Below are positions 1 through 6,848 of a DNA stretch of 21,074 nt, piece after piece. Both the position numbers and the translations under genes were made by a program. This stretch comes from an uncultured Eubacteriales bacterium (GTDB lineage: Bacteria > Bacillota > Clostridia > Oscillospirales > Oscillospiraceae), in contig CAUGSS010000041.1 of the NCBI GenBank assembly GCA_959602365.1, forward strand, positions 1-21,074. The letters run 5' to 3'. Each line of letters opens with the position of its first letter. Within the stretch, counting starts at the first letter, position 1. Below the pieces are notes generated by a model. That model did not search any database. It had not been told where the DNA came from and saw only the letters and a list, made by a program, of their open reading frames with translations.

Positions 1-40
1 AGCAAGCAAGCAAGCAAGCAAGTAAGTAAGTAAGTAACTA
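1..40. repeat. Tetranucleotide tandem repeat at the window edge
   Basis: Five copies of AGCA run directly into four copies of AGTA and then ACTA, so the array changes unit part-way. It may continue beyond the left edge of the window. Because the AGTA part contains TAA in every register, all three plus-strand frames terminate inside it, while the minus strand stays open through it. It lies about 140 bases upstream of the surface-protein start. Its length could vary by slippage; any effect on expression is inference. Confidence 0.85.
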
Positions 41-87
41 TAACTGCGCCCTTTTTTCCGGCCGCGCTGCAAGTTTTACAAAAATAG

Positions 88-140
88 AAGGTGTATTCTG
101 CCTATTTTACGAATGGGTGGAATACACTTTTTTATTTTAT
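88..140 (+). terminator. Hairpin with T-run in the leader of the surface-protein gene
   Basis: GTGTATTC (91-98) pairs exactly with GAATACAC (120-127). The stem extends inward through CCTA/TGGG pairs and wobbles to about 104/114, leaving a 9-base loop. The downstream arm runs into TTTTTTATTTTAT. This is the layout of a factor-independent terminator, either for a gene off the left edge or as an attenuator of the gene starting at 181. The GTG at 91 lies in the stem and has no ribosome site, so it is not the start of that gene. Confidence 0.6.
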
Positions 141-180
141 ATTCTTCCATGACATAAAACAGTATGAAAGGATGAAAAGG

Positions 181-1743
181 ATGAAAATGAGACGATTGCT
201 CAGTCTACTCTTATGCGCTTTGCTGTGCATTGGTCTGATGTCGGCAGTAGCCTTTGCGTCAGGCGAGAAATACACGGTTACATATCAGTTGACCGGTATG
301 ACTGCAGATGGGCAGCCATTGGAAGCTGTAAATGGAACGACATTGGCAATTAGTCTGACAACTATGCAGGGATATGAAGCGCCGGATGCCATTACAGTGA
401 AAATTAGAGATACTGAACTGAAAGAAGGGCGTGATTATACTGCCTGGGTTATGGGAGGGGGAACTTGGATTGCAGTTAACATACTTGGAGCATGCATTAC
501 AGGTGACATTACCATTACGGCTGAAGCAACTGCGGTGAATGTGTCGGACAATGCCAATCTTAGTGCCATCGAGTATTATGACGGCGGGCTGTGGAAAAAT
601 ATTCAGCTGACCGATGAACAGATTCAAGATGCATTGACGCCAGAAGGTGCTAATATTATCATGTCCCATGGTTGCCTGGATAACCAGTATATTATGTTGT
701 ATGCTGTCCCAGAAGACGCCAAAGCTGCTGCTTCTTATGATATGTTGGCTCAACTAGAGGATGGTAAGTGTACCACTGAGATTACTGTGACAGCGGAAGA
801 TAGAATAACAACTAAAAATTACATCCTGCATTTCTCTATTGATCCGGTACATACATGGGAAAATGGCAAGTGTACAATTTGTGGTTATGAATGCCAGCAT
901 ACCGGTGGAAAAGCTACCTGCATCACGCCGGCAGTCTGTGACATCTGCGGGCAGTCCTATGGCTCCGTTGATCCGGACAATCATAGCGGCAGGATTGTCT
1001 GGACACAGACAGCAACCACCCATTCCAGTGCATACGATTGCTGCGGTGCAGCGGTTGTTGCAGAGGAATCCCATGAGTGGACAGACGGTGTGTGCGGCGA
1101 ATGTGAGTACGAATGCCAGCATACCGGAGGGACGGCTACCTGCACAACCCCGGCGGTCTGCACAATCTGCGCCGGCGAATATGGCAGTGTAAACGCATCG
1201 AATCATACGAATCTTGTAAAGACAGAAGCAACCCCGGCGACCCATATGACAGAAGGCAATACGGAATATTGGTATTGCGACGGCTGCGATAAATACTTCA
1301 GTGATGAAGCGGGCACAACAGAAATTGCCCTCAGCGATACGGTGGTCCCAAAGCTGACAGAGCATACCGCCGACAACACCGGCTGGCATACCGACGCCGC
1401 CAGCCATTGGAATACCTGCGCCTGCGGCGCGGTGATCAACGTCCAGAGCCACACCTTCACCTGGGTGACTGACCGGGAAGCCACCGCCACCGAGGCCGGG
1501 TCCCGGCATGAGCAGTGCACGGTCTGCGGCTATGCCAAGCCCGCGGAGGCCATCCCGGCCACCGGGACGGCACAGCCCGGCGACACCACAGGTGCTGGCG
1601 GAGCAGAGGGGGCATCCGGTGGGAGTGCCTCCCCCAAGACTGCTGACACTTCTGTTCCGGTCCTGGCTGCAGCCCTGTTGACCGCCGCCTGTGCCGGAGC
1701 GTCCGGCGTGCTGGTGTACAGCCGGAAGAAGCGCCGCTCATAA
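181..1743 (+). CDS. Secreted Cys-repeat surface protein with variant sortase signal
   Basis: A putative cell-surface protein of 520 residues. The start at 181 is chosen because GAAAGGA sits about 8 bases upstream and the product then begins MKMRRLLSL, a classic signal peptide ending near AFA-SG; ATG 187 is also possible. Residues about 120-222 look like a cadherin-like beta-sandwich, with an AEDxxTTKNY strand near its end. Residues about 231-460 hold repeated Cys modules (CTICGYECQHTGG, CGECEYECQHTGG, YCDGCDKYF, CTVCGY) that may bind zinc. The C-terminus has SPKTADT (484-490), a variant of LPXTG, then a hydrophobic helix and RKKRR, so sortase anchoring is likely. The 5' half is clearly more AT-rich than the 3' half. 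The ligand is unknown. It is a single gene, not part of a visible operon. Confidence 0.8.
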   Translation: MKMRRLLSLLLCALLCIGLMSAVAFASGEKYTVTYQLTGMTADGQPLEAVNGTTLAISLTTMQGYEAPDAITVKIRDTELKEGRDYTAWVMGGGTWIAVNILGACITGDITITAEATAVNVSDNANLSAIEYYDGGLWKNIQLTDEQIQDALTPEGANIIMSHGCLDNQYIMLYAVPEDAKAAASYDMLAQLEDGKCTTEITVTAEDRITTKNYILHFSIDPVHTWENGKCTICGYECQHTGGKATCITPAVCDICGQSYGSVDPDNHSGRIVWTQTATTHSSAYDCCGAAVVAEESHEWTDGVCGECEYECQHTGGTATCTTPAVCTICAGEYGSVNASNHTNLVKTEATPATHMTEGNTEYWYCDGCDKYFSDEAGTTEIALSDTVVPKLTEHTADNTGWHTDAASHWNTCACGAVINVQSHTFTWVTDREATATEAGSRHEQCTVCGYAKPAEAIPATGTAQPGDTTGAGGAEGASGGSASPKTADTSVPVLAAALLTAACAGASGVLVYSRKKRRS

Positions 1744-1776
1744 GCGGAGCGGGTGCAGCCTCTGGCCCCATACCAT

Positions 1777-1817
1777 CAGCGCCCTGCGGCTGAATGCCCC
1801 AGGGCGCTGTCGTTTAC
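1777..1817 (+). terminator. Terminator after the surface-protein gene
   Basis: A perfect 10-bp stem, CAGCGCCCTG (1777-1786) with CAGGGCGCTG (1800-1809), 13-base loop, then TCGTTTAC. The T-tract is short, so termination may be partial. On the minus strand no T-tract follows, so it does not obviously serve the LysR gene. Confidence 0.6.
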
Positions 1818-1923
1818 AGCTGACCGGGTCAGCAGAACATCCGATTCGCTTTTCAGGTGCCAGGGTGGGGCTGGAAGGGGGGATTTGACGGTTTGCCCGC
1901 CAGAGCTTGAGGCCATTGGCCGT

Positions 1924-2832
1924 CTATCCGCCCGGGGCGGCGCCTGAGCCCGCTCCGGTACACGCCTCTTTCAGCCGCTGGATCAGCCGGGGGAGGTGGG
2001 GGTTCCGGTTTCCCTCCAGCCAGGCGCACACCACGCTCTGATAGGTGCCGCTGGGGATCAGCCGGTAGCGCTCCGGGTGCACCAGCTGAACCCGCTCGTC
2101 GATGAGCCCCACCGCCAGGTTGGTCTCCACCGCGGCCAGGCCGCTGGCCAGGTTGTCCACGCTGAGGAACCCGGTGGGCCGGATGTCCAGCAGGGCCACC
2201 AGACGCCGCAGGTAGCTGTCCGAACCGTCTCCCTCCCGGGCCCGGGTTTCGCAGATCATCTGCCCTGAGAGGGCCTGGGGGACGATGTTGTCCAGCCGGG
2301 CCAGAGGGTGATCCCGGCTGATGACAAAGAGGGACTGCTCCAGCAGCAGTTCCTCATAGCGCACTCCGGCGCGGCCCTCCATGGCGTGGTCAAAGGTGAC
2401 CGCCGCGTCCAGCCGGCCGTCGGAGAGCTGCTCCAGCAGGGTGGGGTTGTCCAGCCGGGCCAGGGTGATCTCCAGCTCAGGGAATTGGCTCCGGAGACCG
2501 GCGAGGACGCTTTGCAGCTCGTCCAGCCCCAGACTCTCCAACAGCCCCACGGCCAGCCGTTCCCGCTGGCCCTGCATTCTGCGCTCCGCCTCGGTGCGCA
2601 CCCGCTGGAAGGCGGGTTCCGCTTCGGAAAAGAAGTTCCAGAGCAGCTCGCCCCCGGGGGTCAGGGAGACGCCCCGGTTGGTGCGGTGAAACAGGGCGAA
2701 GCCCAGCTCCCGCTCCAGCGCGGCGATCTGCTTGCTCACCGCGGGCTGGGCCACAAAGAGCTGCCGGGCGGTCTCCGAGATGCTGCCGGTGCGGCACAGG
2801 TGGAGAAAGTAATGAATTTGCAGGCTGTTCAC
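1924..2832 (-). CDS. LysR-family transcriptional regulator
   Basis: A DNA-binding regulator of 302 residues, the usual LysR length. The frame is open to an ATG at 2856, but the GTG at 2832 is preferred: AAGGAGG lies 7 bases before it and the product then begins NSLQIHYFLHL, the standard LysR N-terminus. The winged helix-turn-helix spans about residues 4-62 (GSISETARQL, QPAVSKQIAALE, LGFALFHR), followed by a linker and a substrate-binding domain from about 90 to 295. It starts 28 bases after the DUF5655 stop, so the two are probably co-transcribed. The effector is unknown. The SnoaL-like operon on the same strand upstream is the nearest plausible target, but a strong terminator and a separate promoter lie between. 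Confidence 0.92.
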   Translation of the reverse strand: MNSLQIHYFLHLCRTGSISETARQLFVAQPAVSKQIAALERELGFALFHRTNRGVSLTPGGELLWNFFSEAEPAFQRVRTEAERRMQGQRERLAVGLLESLGLDELQSVLAGLRSQFPELEITLARLDNPTLLEQLSDGRLDAAVTFDHAMEGRAGVRYEELLLEQSLFVISRDHPLARLDNIVPQALSGQMICETRAREGDGSDSYLRRLVALLDIRPTGFLSVDNLASGLAAVETNLAVGLIDERVQLVHPERYRLIPSGTYQSVVCAWLEGNRNPHLPRLIQRLKEACTGAGSGAAPGG

Positions 2833-2860
2833 ACAGGCGCCTCCTTCCCGGGGCATCGGC

Positions 2861-3265
2861 TCATTTTTGTCTCCCCCGCCCGCCCTTGGCCAGGCAGAAC
2901 TGATAGGCCTCCTCGATCCAGCCCATCAGCTCCCCGTCCACGTCCCCGGGGCAGGTGACACAGACGTGGTGGGTCCACCGGTTGGGCGCCGCCTCCACCG
3001 CCGCCGCGATCCGGGGGGCGGCCTTGGGATACCCCAGGCCGAAGGAGACGGTCAGGTGTTCCCGGGGACAGCCCGCCGCCGGGCGCAGGAAGGACACCAT
3101 GGCGAAGATGTACCGGCTGCGGAAGGAGATCTGGGTCTTGGTCACCCGGATGCCAACCTCCGGGTGGGCATCCAGCAGCCGGCGCCGCAGGACCTGGTAG
3201 ACCGGCAGCATTCCGGGCATGGGATCAAAGAACAGCAGCTCGTCTGCGGTCAACTCCCTGGTCAT
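2861..3265 (-). CDS. DUF5655 domain protein
   Basis: A small soluble protein of 134 residues resembling the DUF5655 family, whose members share an RVTKTQISFRxR motif (here near residues 40-50) and a later LTVSFGL strand. No signal peptide or membrane helix is visible. The start is supported by GGGAGG 8 bases upstream. It is the first gene after a TATAAT element and is followed closely by the LysR gene, so the pair probably forms one transcript. No biochemical role is established for this family, and none is assigned here. Confidence 0.75.
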   Translation of the reverse strand: MTRELTADELLFFDPMPGMLPVYQVLRRRLLDAHPEVGIRVTKTQISFRSRYIFAMVSFLRPAAGCPREHLTVSFGLGYPKAAPRIAAAVEAAPNRWTHHVCVTCPGDVDGELMGWIEEAYQFCLAKGGRGRQK

Positions 3266-3312
3266 CTCCCGCGCCTCCCATCTCTTTTGATTGCCTGAAA
3301 GAATTTATCTCT

Positions 3313-3318
3313 ATTATA
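3313..3318 (-). promoter_or_regulatory. -10 element for the DUF5655-LysR transcript
   Basis: On the minus strand a perfect TATAAT occurs about 48 bases before the DUF5655 start. The sequence 17 bases further up (TTTTCT) is a poor -35, so the promoter may need an activator or rely on other contacts. Confidence 0.55.
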
Positions 3319-3334
3319 TCATCCCCGCCCCGGG

Positions 3335-3377
3335 AAGAAAAGTGCCAAGGCGGAGGCCCCGCAACGGGGCCTCCGCC
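3335..3377 (-). terminator. Terminator of the SnoaL-like operon
   Basis: A perfect 13-bp stem (3349-3361 with 3365-3377) closed by a 3-base loop. Reading on the minus strand it is followed by TTGGCACTTTTCTT. It lies 20 bases past the stop of the last SnoaL-like gene and separates that operon from the DUF5655 promoter. Confidence 0.85.
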
Positions 3378-3397
3378 TGTTGTTTGTATCTTGTGGG

Positions 3398-4033
3398 TCA
3401 GTCGTCCACGCCGGGGATGGGGGGCTGTCCGGTGGGATAGGCCGCCACGCCGTCGTAGTGGTACACCGGCGTCTCCCGGGGCCGGTCCGGGGTGACCGGG
3501 AAGAAGGCCCAGTCGTAGGCCGGGGCCTCGGTCCAGCTCTGGTCGAACTTGGTGAGGAAGAAGGGGTAGAAGCGCATCTTCCAGATCTTCCACACCCCGT
3601 CCTCCTTGACGAAGTCCAGGGCGTACTTGCCCCAGCGCCAGTAGCCCTGGGGATGTTCGTCCCCCTCCCGCCAGGTGTCGGCGCCGGAGGAGATCCAGAC
3701 CCCCTTGGCGCTCTGGCCGTCCTGGGAGACCTCCACAATGGGGGTGTCGCAGGTGTAGAGCATCATCACGCCCTTACGCTTTTCCGCCCAGCCCGGCTCG
3801 CTCCGGTCCCCAAAGTCCTTCAGGTAGCAGCGCTCCACTCCGGCCCAGCCGTCGTAGATGCCCCAGGGCATCTCCAGCAGGCAGTCCTCCCGGCGGCTCC
3901 ACAGCTCCACCATCTTGCGGTTGAGCCAGGCGACCCCATAGTACATGACCTTGCCCATGAGGTTCTTGCAGTCCACAATGGCATTCTGGCGCTCCACCTC
4001 CCGGCTCAGCGCCTCCAGATTCGCTTGCGTCAT
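3398..4033 (-). CDS. SnoaL/NTF2-like protein, divergent paralog (third in operon)
   Basis: A soluble protein of 211 residues of the SnoaL-like/NTF2 fold, the superfamily that includes polyketide cyclases, the bile-acid dehydratase BaiE and scytalone dehydratase. It keeps the family core (WSRREDCLLEMPWG, GVERCYLKD, GDRS, GVWISSG, WKIWKMRFYP). Six positions identical or equivalent in its two neighbours are changed: V29, G33, N38, K40, F74 and Y93, where the others have Tyr, His, His, Asp/Glu, His and His. It also lacks their C-terminal YDDVGYxW tail. The start is supported by AAAGGAGG 8 bases upstream, 14 bases after the preceding stop. It may be a non-catalytic or binding subunit, or have a different activity; the fold is more certain than the function. 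Confidence 0.85.
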   Translation of the reverse strand: MTQANLEALSREVERQNAIVDCKNLMGKVMYYGVAWLNRKMVELWSRREDCLLEMPWGIYDGWAGVERCYLKDFGDRSEPGWAEKRKGVMMLYTCDTPIVEVSQDGQSAKGVWISSGADTWREGDEHPQGYWRWGKYALDFVKEDGVWKIWKMRFYPFFLTKFDQSWTEAPAYDWAFFPVTPDRPRETPVYHYDGVAAYPTGQPPIPGVDD

Positions 4034-4047
4034 CTCAAAAACCTCCT

Positions 4048-4713
4048 TTACCAGGTGTAACCCACGTCGTCATAGGTCCGGTAGGGTTCCGGGGGCGCGG
4101 GCTGGTCGTCGGGGTACCTGCCGTTGGGGTCGTAGTTCCAGACCGGCCGCTCCAGAGGATGGTCGCAGCTGGTCTCCAGCATGAAGCCGTCATAGGGGGG
4201 CACGTCGGTCCAGCAGGTGTCATAGGGGGCCTGGAACAGGGGATAGACCTTCATCTTCCAGATCTTCCAGCCGTCCTCCTCCAGGATAAAGTCCACCCCG
4301 TACTTGCTCCAGGCCCAGACGCCCTGGGGCCCCTCGGGGCCCTCGTTGGCGGTCTCAAAGCCCGGGCTGATCCAGACGCCCCGGGCGGTCTTGCCGTCCT
4401 GGGCCACCTCAATGACCGAGGTGCCGATGCAGTGGACGCACAGAAGCCCCTTCAGCAGCTCCTGAATCTCCGGCATGGAGCGGTCCCCGTGATCCTTCAG
4501 ATAGCAGCGCTCCACCCCCTCGAAGCCCTCGTAGGCCCCCCAGGGCATCTCCAGTTTGCAGTCCGGCCGGTGGGCCCACAGCTTCATGTACTCGATGTGG
4601 CGCATCTCCATGTGGAGGGAGACATAGACGCTCATCAGCTGTTCGCACTGCTGGGCGGCGCCCACCCGGTCCAGCTCAAAGGCCAGCTCTTCCATGGTTT
4701 TCATGTCCTGCAT
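4048..4713 (-). CDS. SnoaL/NTF2-like protein (second in operon)
   Basis: A 221-residue paralog of its two neighbours, with a cone-shaped alpha+beta barrel expected from the SnoaL-like family. Visible candidate pocket residues are Y30, H34, H39, E41, H75 (in DHGDRS) and H94 (in VHCIGT); all match the first gene of the operon. Other conserved blocks are CKLEMPWGAYEG, ARGVWISPG, WAWSKYG and WKIWKMKVYP, and the C-terminus ends YDDVGYTW. The ATG at 4713 lies only 2 bases after AAAGGAGG; the ATG at 4704, three codons in, has more normal spacing and may be the true start. It begins within 10 bases of the previous stop, so translational coupling is likely. The substrate is unknown. Confidence 0.87.
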   Translation of the reverse strand: MQDMKTMEELAFELDRVGAAQQCEQLMSVYVSLHMEMRHIEYMKLWAHRPDCKLEMPWGAYEGFEGVERCYLKDHGDRSMPEIQELLKGLLCVHCIGTSVIEVAQDGKTARGVWISPGFETANEGPEGPQGVWAWSKYGVDFILEEDGWKIWKMKVYPLFQAPYDTCWTDVPPYDGFMLETSCDHPLERPVWNYDPNGRYPDDQPAPPEPYRTYDDVGYTW

Positions 4714-4721
4714 CTCCTCCT

Positions 4722-5375
4722 TTACCAGATATAGCCCACGTCGTCATAGGTCTCATAGGGTTCCGGGGGCAGGGGCTCGTCGGCGGGATAGACGTAGTCC
4801 GGGTGATAGTTGGCCACGCTGCGCACCGGCCGGTCGCAGTGGGCCTCGGGCAGGGAGCCCTGGTAGGGGGGCATGTCGGTCCAGCAGGTGTGGTAGCCGC
4901 ACTGGATGCAGCCGTACACCCGCATCCGCCACACCTTCCAGAGCCCGTCCTCCTGGATGAAGTCGGCGCCGATCTTGCTCCAGGCCCAGGTGCCCTCTCC
5001 CTTGCCGTCTTCGGCGAAGGTCTCGTGGCCGGGGGAGAGCCAGCAGCCCCGGGCGGTCTTCAGATCCTTGGCCACCTCAATGACGCCGGTGGTGTGGGTG
5101 TGCATGGGCAGCAGGCCGATCATAAATTCCTGGGTTTCGGGGTAGCTCCGGTCCCCGTGGTCCAGCAGATAGCACTGCTCCACGCCTTTGTAGCCGGTGT
5201 AGCCGCCCCAGGGCATATCCAGAATGCAGTCATCCCGCTGGGACCATAACTTCAGATAGTCGATGTGGCGCATGGAGGTGTGGAAGAACGAGTAACGGCC
5301 CATGATGTTCTCGATCTCCCGCACGGCCCGCAGCCGTTCGTATCCCCGGCTGACTTCTTCCAGGGTCATTGCCAT
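4722..5375 (-). CDS. SnoaL/NTF2-like protein (first in operon)
   Basis: The promoter-proximal member of three tandem paralogs, 217 residues, soluble. Candidate pocket residues are Y28, H32, H37, D39, H73 and H92; the last lies before a VIEV strand, at about the place of the catalytic His in BaiE-like dehydratases (alignment by eye). Conserved blocks include CILDMPWGGYTG, GVEQCYLLDHGDRS, ARGCWLSPG, WAWSKIG and WKVWRMRVY. The start is supported by GAGGAGG a few bases upstream. The family performs dehydration, isomerisation, hydrolysis or cyclisation of small molecules without cofactors; which of these applies is unknown. No dehydrogenase, ligase or transporter shares the operon. Confidence 0.87.
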   Translation of the reverse strand: MAMTLEEVSRGYERLRAVREIENIMGRYSFFHTSMRHIDYLKLWSQRDDCILDMPWGGYTGYKGVEQCYLLDHGDRSYPETQEFMIGLLPMHTHTTGVIEVAKDLKTARGCWLSPGHETFAEDGKGEGTWAWSKIGADFIQEDGLWKVWRMRVYGCIQCGYHTCWTDMPPYQGSLPEAHCDRPVRSVANYHPDYVYPADEPLPPEPYETYDDVGYIW

Positions 5376-5431
5376 AGGTATTCCTCCTCGTCGGTTTGTC
5401 TTGCCGGCGTGCCGGCTTGCCTTCTGATGCT

Positions 5432-5437
5432 ATTGTA
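5432..5437 (-). promoter_or_regulatory. Possible -10 of the SnoaL-like operon
   Basis: TACAAT on the minus strand, about 57 bases before the first SnoaL-like start. Hexamers 17-18 bases upstream (TATGCA or TTATGC) match the -35 consensus poorly, as is common for activator-dependent promoters. Confidence 0.4.
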
Positions 5438-5490
5438 GCGCAGAAAGAGGGGGCTGCATAATCTCCGTTTTGGCTGCCAGCTATTCTGAA

Positions 5491-5505
5491 ATGGTTATAA
5501 CAAAT
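5491..5505. promoter_or_regulatory. Candidate operator, LysR-type T-N11-A palindrome
   Basis: A perfect 8-bp palindrome GTTATAAC (5494-5501) lies in a short AT-rich patch, with T5492 and A5504 giving the T-N11-A spacing of LysR-type boxes. It is centred about 60-75 bases upstream of the putative start of the SnoaL-like transcript, a typical activator position. It is a weak motif that occurs by chance, and no binding is shown. Confidence 0.3.
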
Positions 5506-5524
5506 GGGCTGCTAGTATATCTTG

Positions 5525-5567
5525 GAATAGCGGCAGGCGGTCTGCCCAAGGACAGACCGCCTGCCGC
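5525..5567 (-). terminator. Terminator of the sigma/beta-solenoid operon
   Basis: A perfect 15-bp GC stem (5530-5544 with 5553-5567) and an 8-base loop, 28 bases past the stop of the beta-solenoid-like gene. The minus-strand trailer is TATTCC, so the U-tract is weak despite a very stable stem. Confidence 0.65.
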
Positions 5568-5595
5568 GCGGATTCGATTTGGATGTATCAGTGGG

Positions 5596-6828
5596 TCACA
5601 GCTGATAGGTGGCGGCGTTGACTACCTTTTTCTTCCCGCTGAACACGTCCTTCAGCAGCCCCCCCAGGGAGAAGCCCGCCTGGTTTTCGTCCTCCCCGGC
5701 GCCGTCCTGGATGGCGGCCACGTCCTGGGACACCTGCTCCACCGCGTCCCTCTGCTCCGGGGTGCAGCAGACCTGGGCGCAGTCCCGGATCTCCAGCTTT
5801 TCCCGGATCATCTGGGGGGGTATGTCCTTCGCCAGCGTCACCGTGGCGCAGTCGTACACGGACACCCCGCTCTCCTGTTCCAGGGCGTCCCGGCCGATCT
5901 TTGCATGGACCCGGTCGGTGATCAGCGTCCCCTTGACCACCCGCAGCCCGTTGTACTCCGCGTCAATGTCCTGAAAGGCGTCCACCAGGGCGGCGGGCAG
6001 CTTCACGCTGCCGCTGACCCGCAGGAATTCCACCTGGCCCAGAACGTCTTTGGAATTGGCGTCCAGGGTGAGGTCGCCGTTGATATAGAGCTTGGGACCG
6101 TACTTGCGCAGGGCGGCCCCGTCCAGCTTCAGATCGTCGTTGACAAAGGCGCATCCCTCGGGCACCACGGTGATCTCCACCTCATCCCCGAAGAGGGGAA
6201 TGGACGCCTCCAGCAGGGGCCCGGCCACAATGGCCTGACGGGTCAGAAATTTGACCCCTTTTTCCGCCAGGGCAGCCACATCCAGGGCGCAGTCGGTGAG
6301 CACCACCCGGCGCTGGGCGAAGTAGTCCGCCCGGCGGGCCCGGAGGGCAAAGACCTTGTCCACCACAAAGGTGCGCTTGAGCAGCACGGCCCCGTCGGGG
6401 TAGAGGGTGGTGCTGCCGTTGACCTGGAGCCGGTCCAGCAGGCCGGACAGGCTCTCGGGGCAGGTCACCGAGCCGTTGACCAGGATGGCGGCGTATCCCT
6501 TCAGGGCTTCCCCGGCCCCGGGCTGGATGGTCAGGGAACCGTTGACCACCAGGGCGGTGGGGGACTGCGGAGCGTTCTCCCCAGAGATGGTGTAGCTGCC
6601 GTTGTGGGTGACGGGGCGGCACCCGGCGGGGACGGTGAGCACCTGCGAGGCGTTCATTGAGACGTTGGCGCGCTGAAGCACGCCGGCGCTCTCCTCGCTG
6701 ACCAGGATGGCGGCGGCGTTGATGGCCACCTGGTCATAGGCATCCAGGGCCTCCGCCTTGGTCCGGGTGGCGTCGCAGACGGCGCAGTTGATGACCAGGG
6801 CTTTGCCCCGGCTGTTGGTTTCCTCCAT
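5596..6828 (-). CDS. Hypothetical beta-solenoid-like repeat protein beside a sigma factor
   Basis: A 410-residue protein I do not recognise by name. It has repeated strand-turn units with Asn-Gly-Ser: HNGSYTI (75-81), VNGSLTI (95-101), VNGSVTC (117-123), VNGSTTL (136-142), INGDLTL (249-255) and VSGSVKL (271-277). Such rungs suggest a right-handed beta-solenoid, as in bactofilin-like polymers. A separate N-terminal segment carries NCAVCDA (14-20) and the C-terminus is short and charged. No signal peptide or membrane helix is seen, so a cytoplasmic location is likely. AAGGAGGA lies 6 bases before the start, and the gene begins 20 bases after the sigma-factor stop, so they are co-transcribed. 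A role as scaffold or sigma-responsive structural protein is inference. Confidence 0.7.
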   Translation of the reverse strand: MEETNSRGKALVINCAVCDATRTKAEALDAYDQVAINAAAILVSEESAGVLQRANVSMNASQVLTVPAGCRPVTHNGSYTISGENAPQSPTALVVNGSLTIQPGAGEALKGYAAILVNGSVTCPESLSGLLDRLQVNGSTTLYPDGAVLLKRTFVVDKVFALRARRADYFAQRRVVLTDCALDVAALAEKGVKFLTRQAIVAGPLLEASIPLFGDEVEITVVPEGCAFVNDDLKLDGAALRKYGPKLYINGDLTLDANSKDVLGQVEFLRVSGSVKLPAALVDAFQDIDAEYNGLRVVKGTLITDRVHAKIGRDALEQESGVSVYDCATVTLAKDIPPQMIREKLEIRDCAQVCCTPEQRDAVEQVSQDVAAIQDGAGEDENQAGFSLGGLLKDVFSGKKKVVNAATYQL

Positions 6829-6848
6829 GGTAATTCCTCCTTAATTTC

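Noticed and set aside
754..1509. A 251-codon minus-strand frame with many Cys inside the surface-protein gene
   Set aside because: The Cys content reflects the repeat composition of the sense gene; no promoter or ribosome site.
5470..6660. A 396-codon plus-strand frame opposite the beta-solenoid gene
   Set aside because: No ribosome site, and it runs through the terminator at 5530-5567; a shadow frame.
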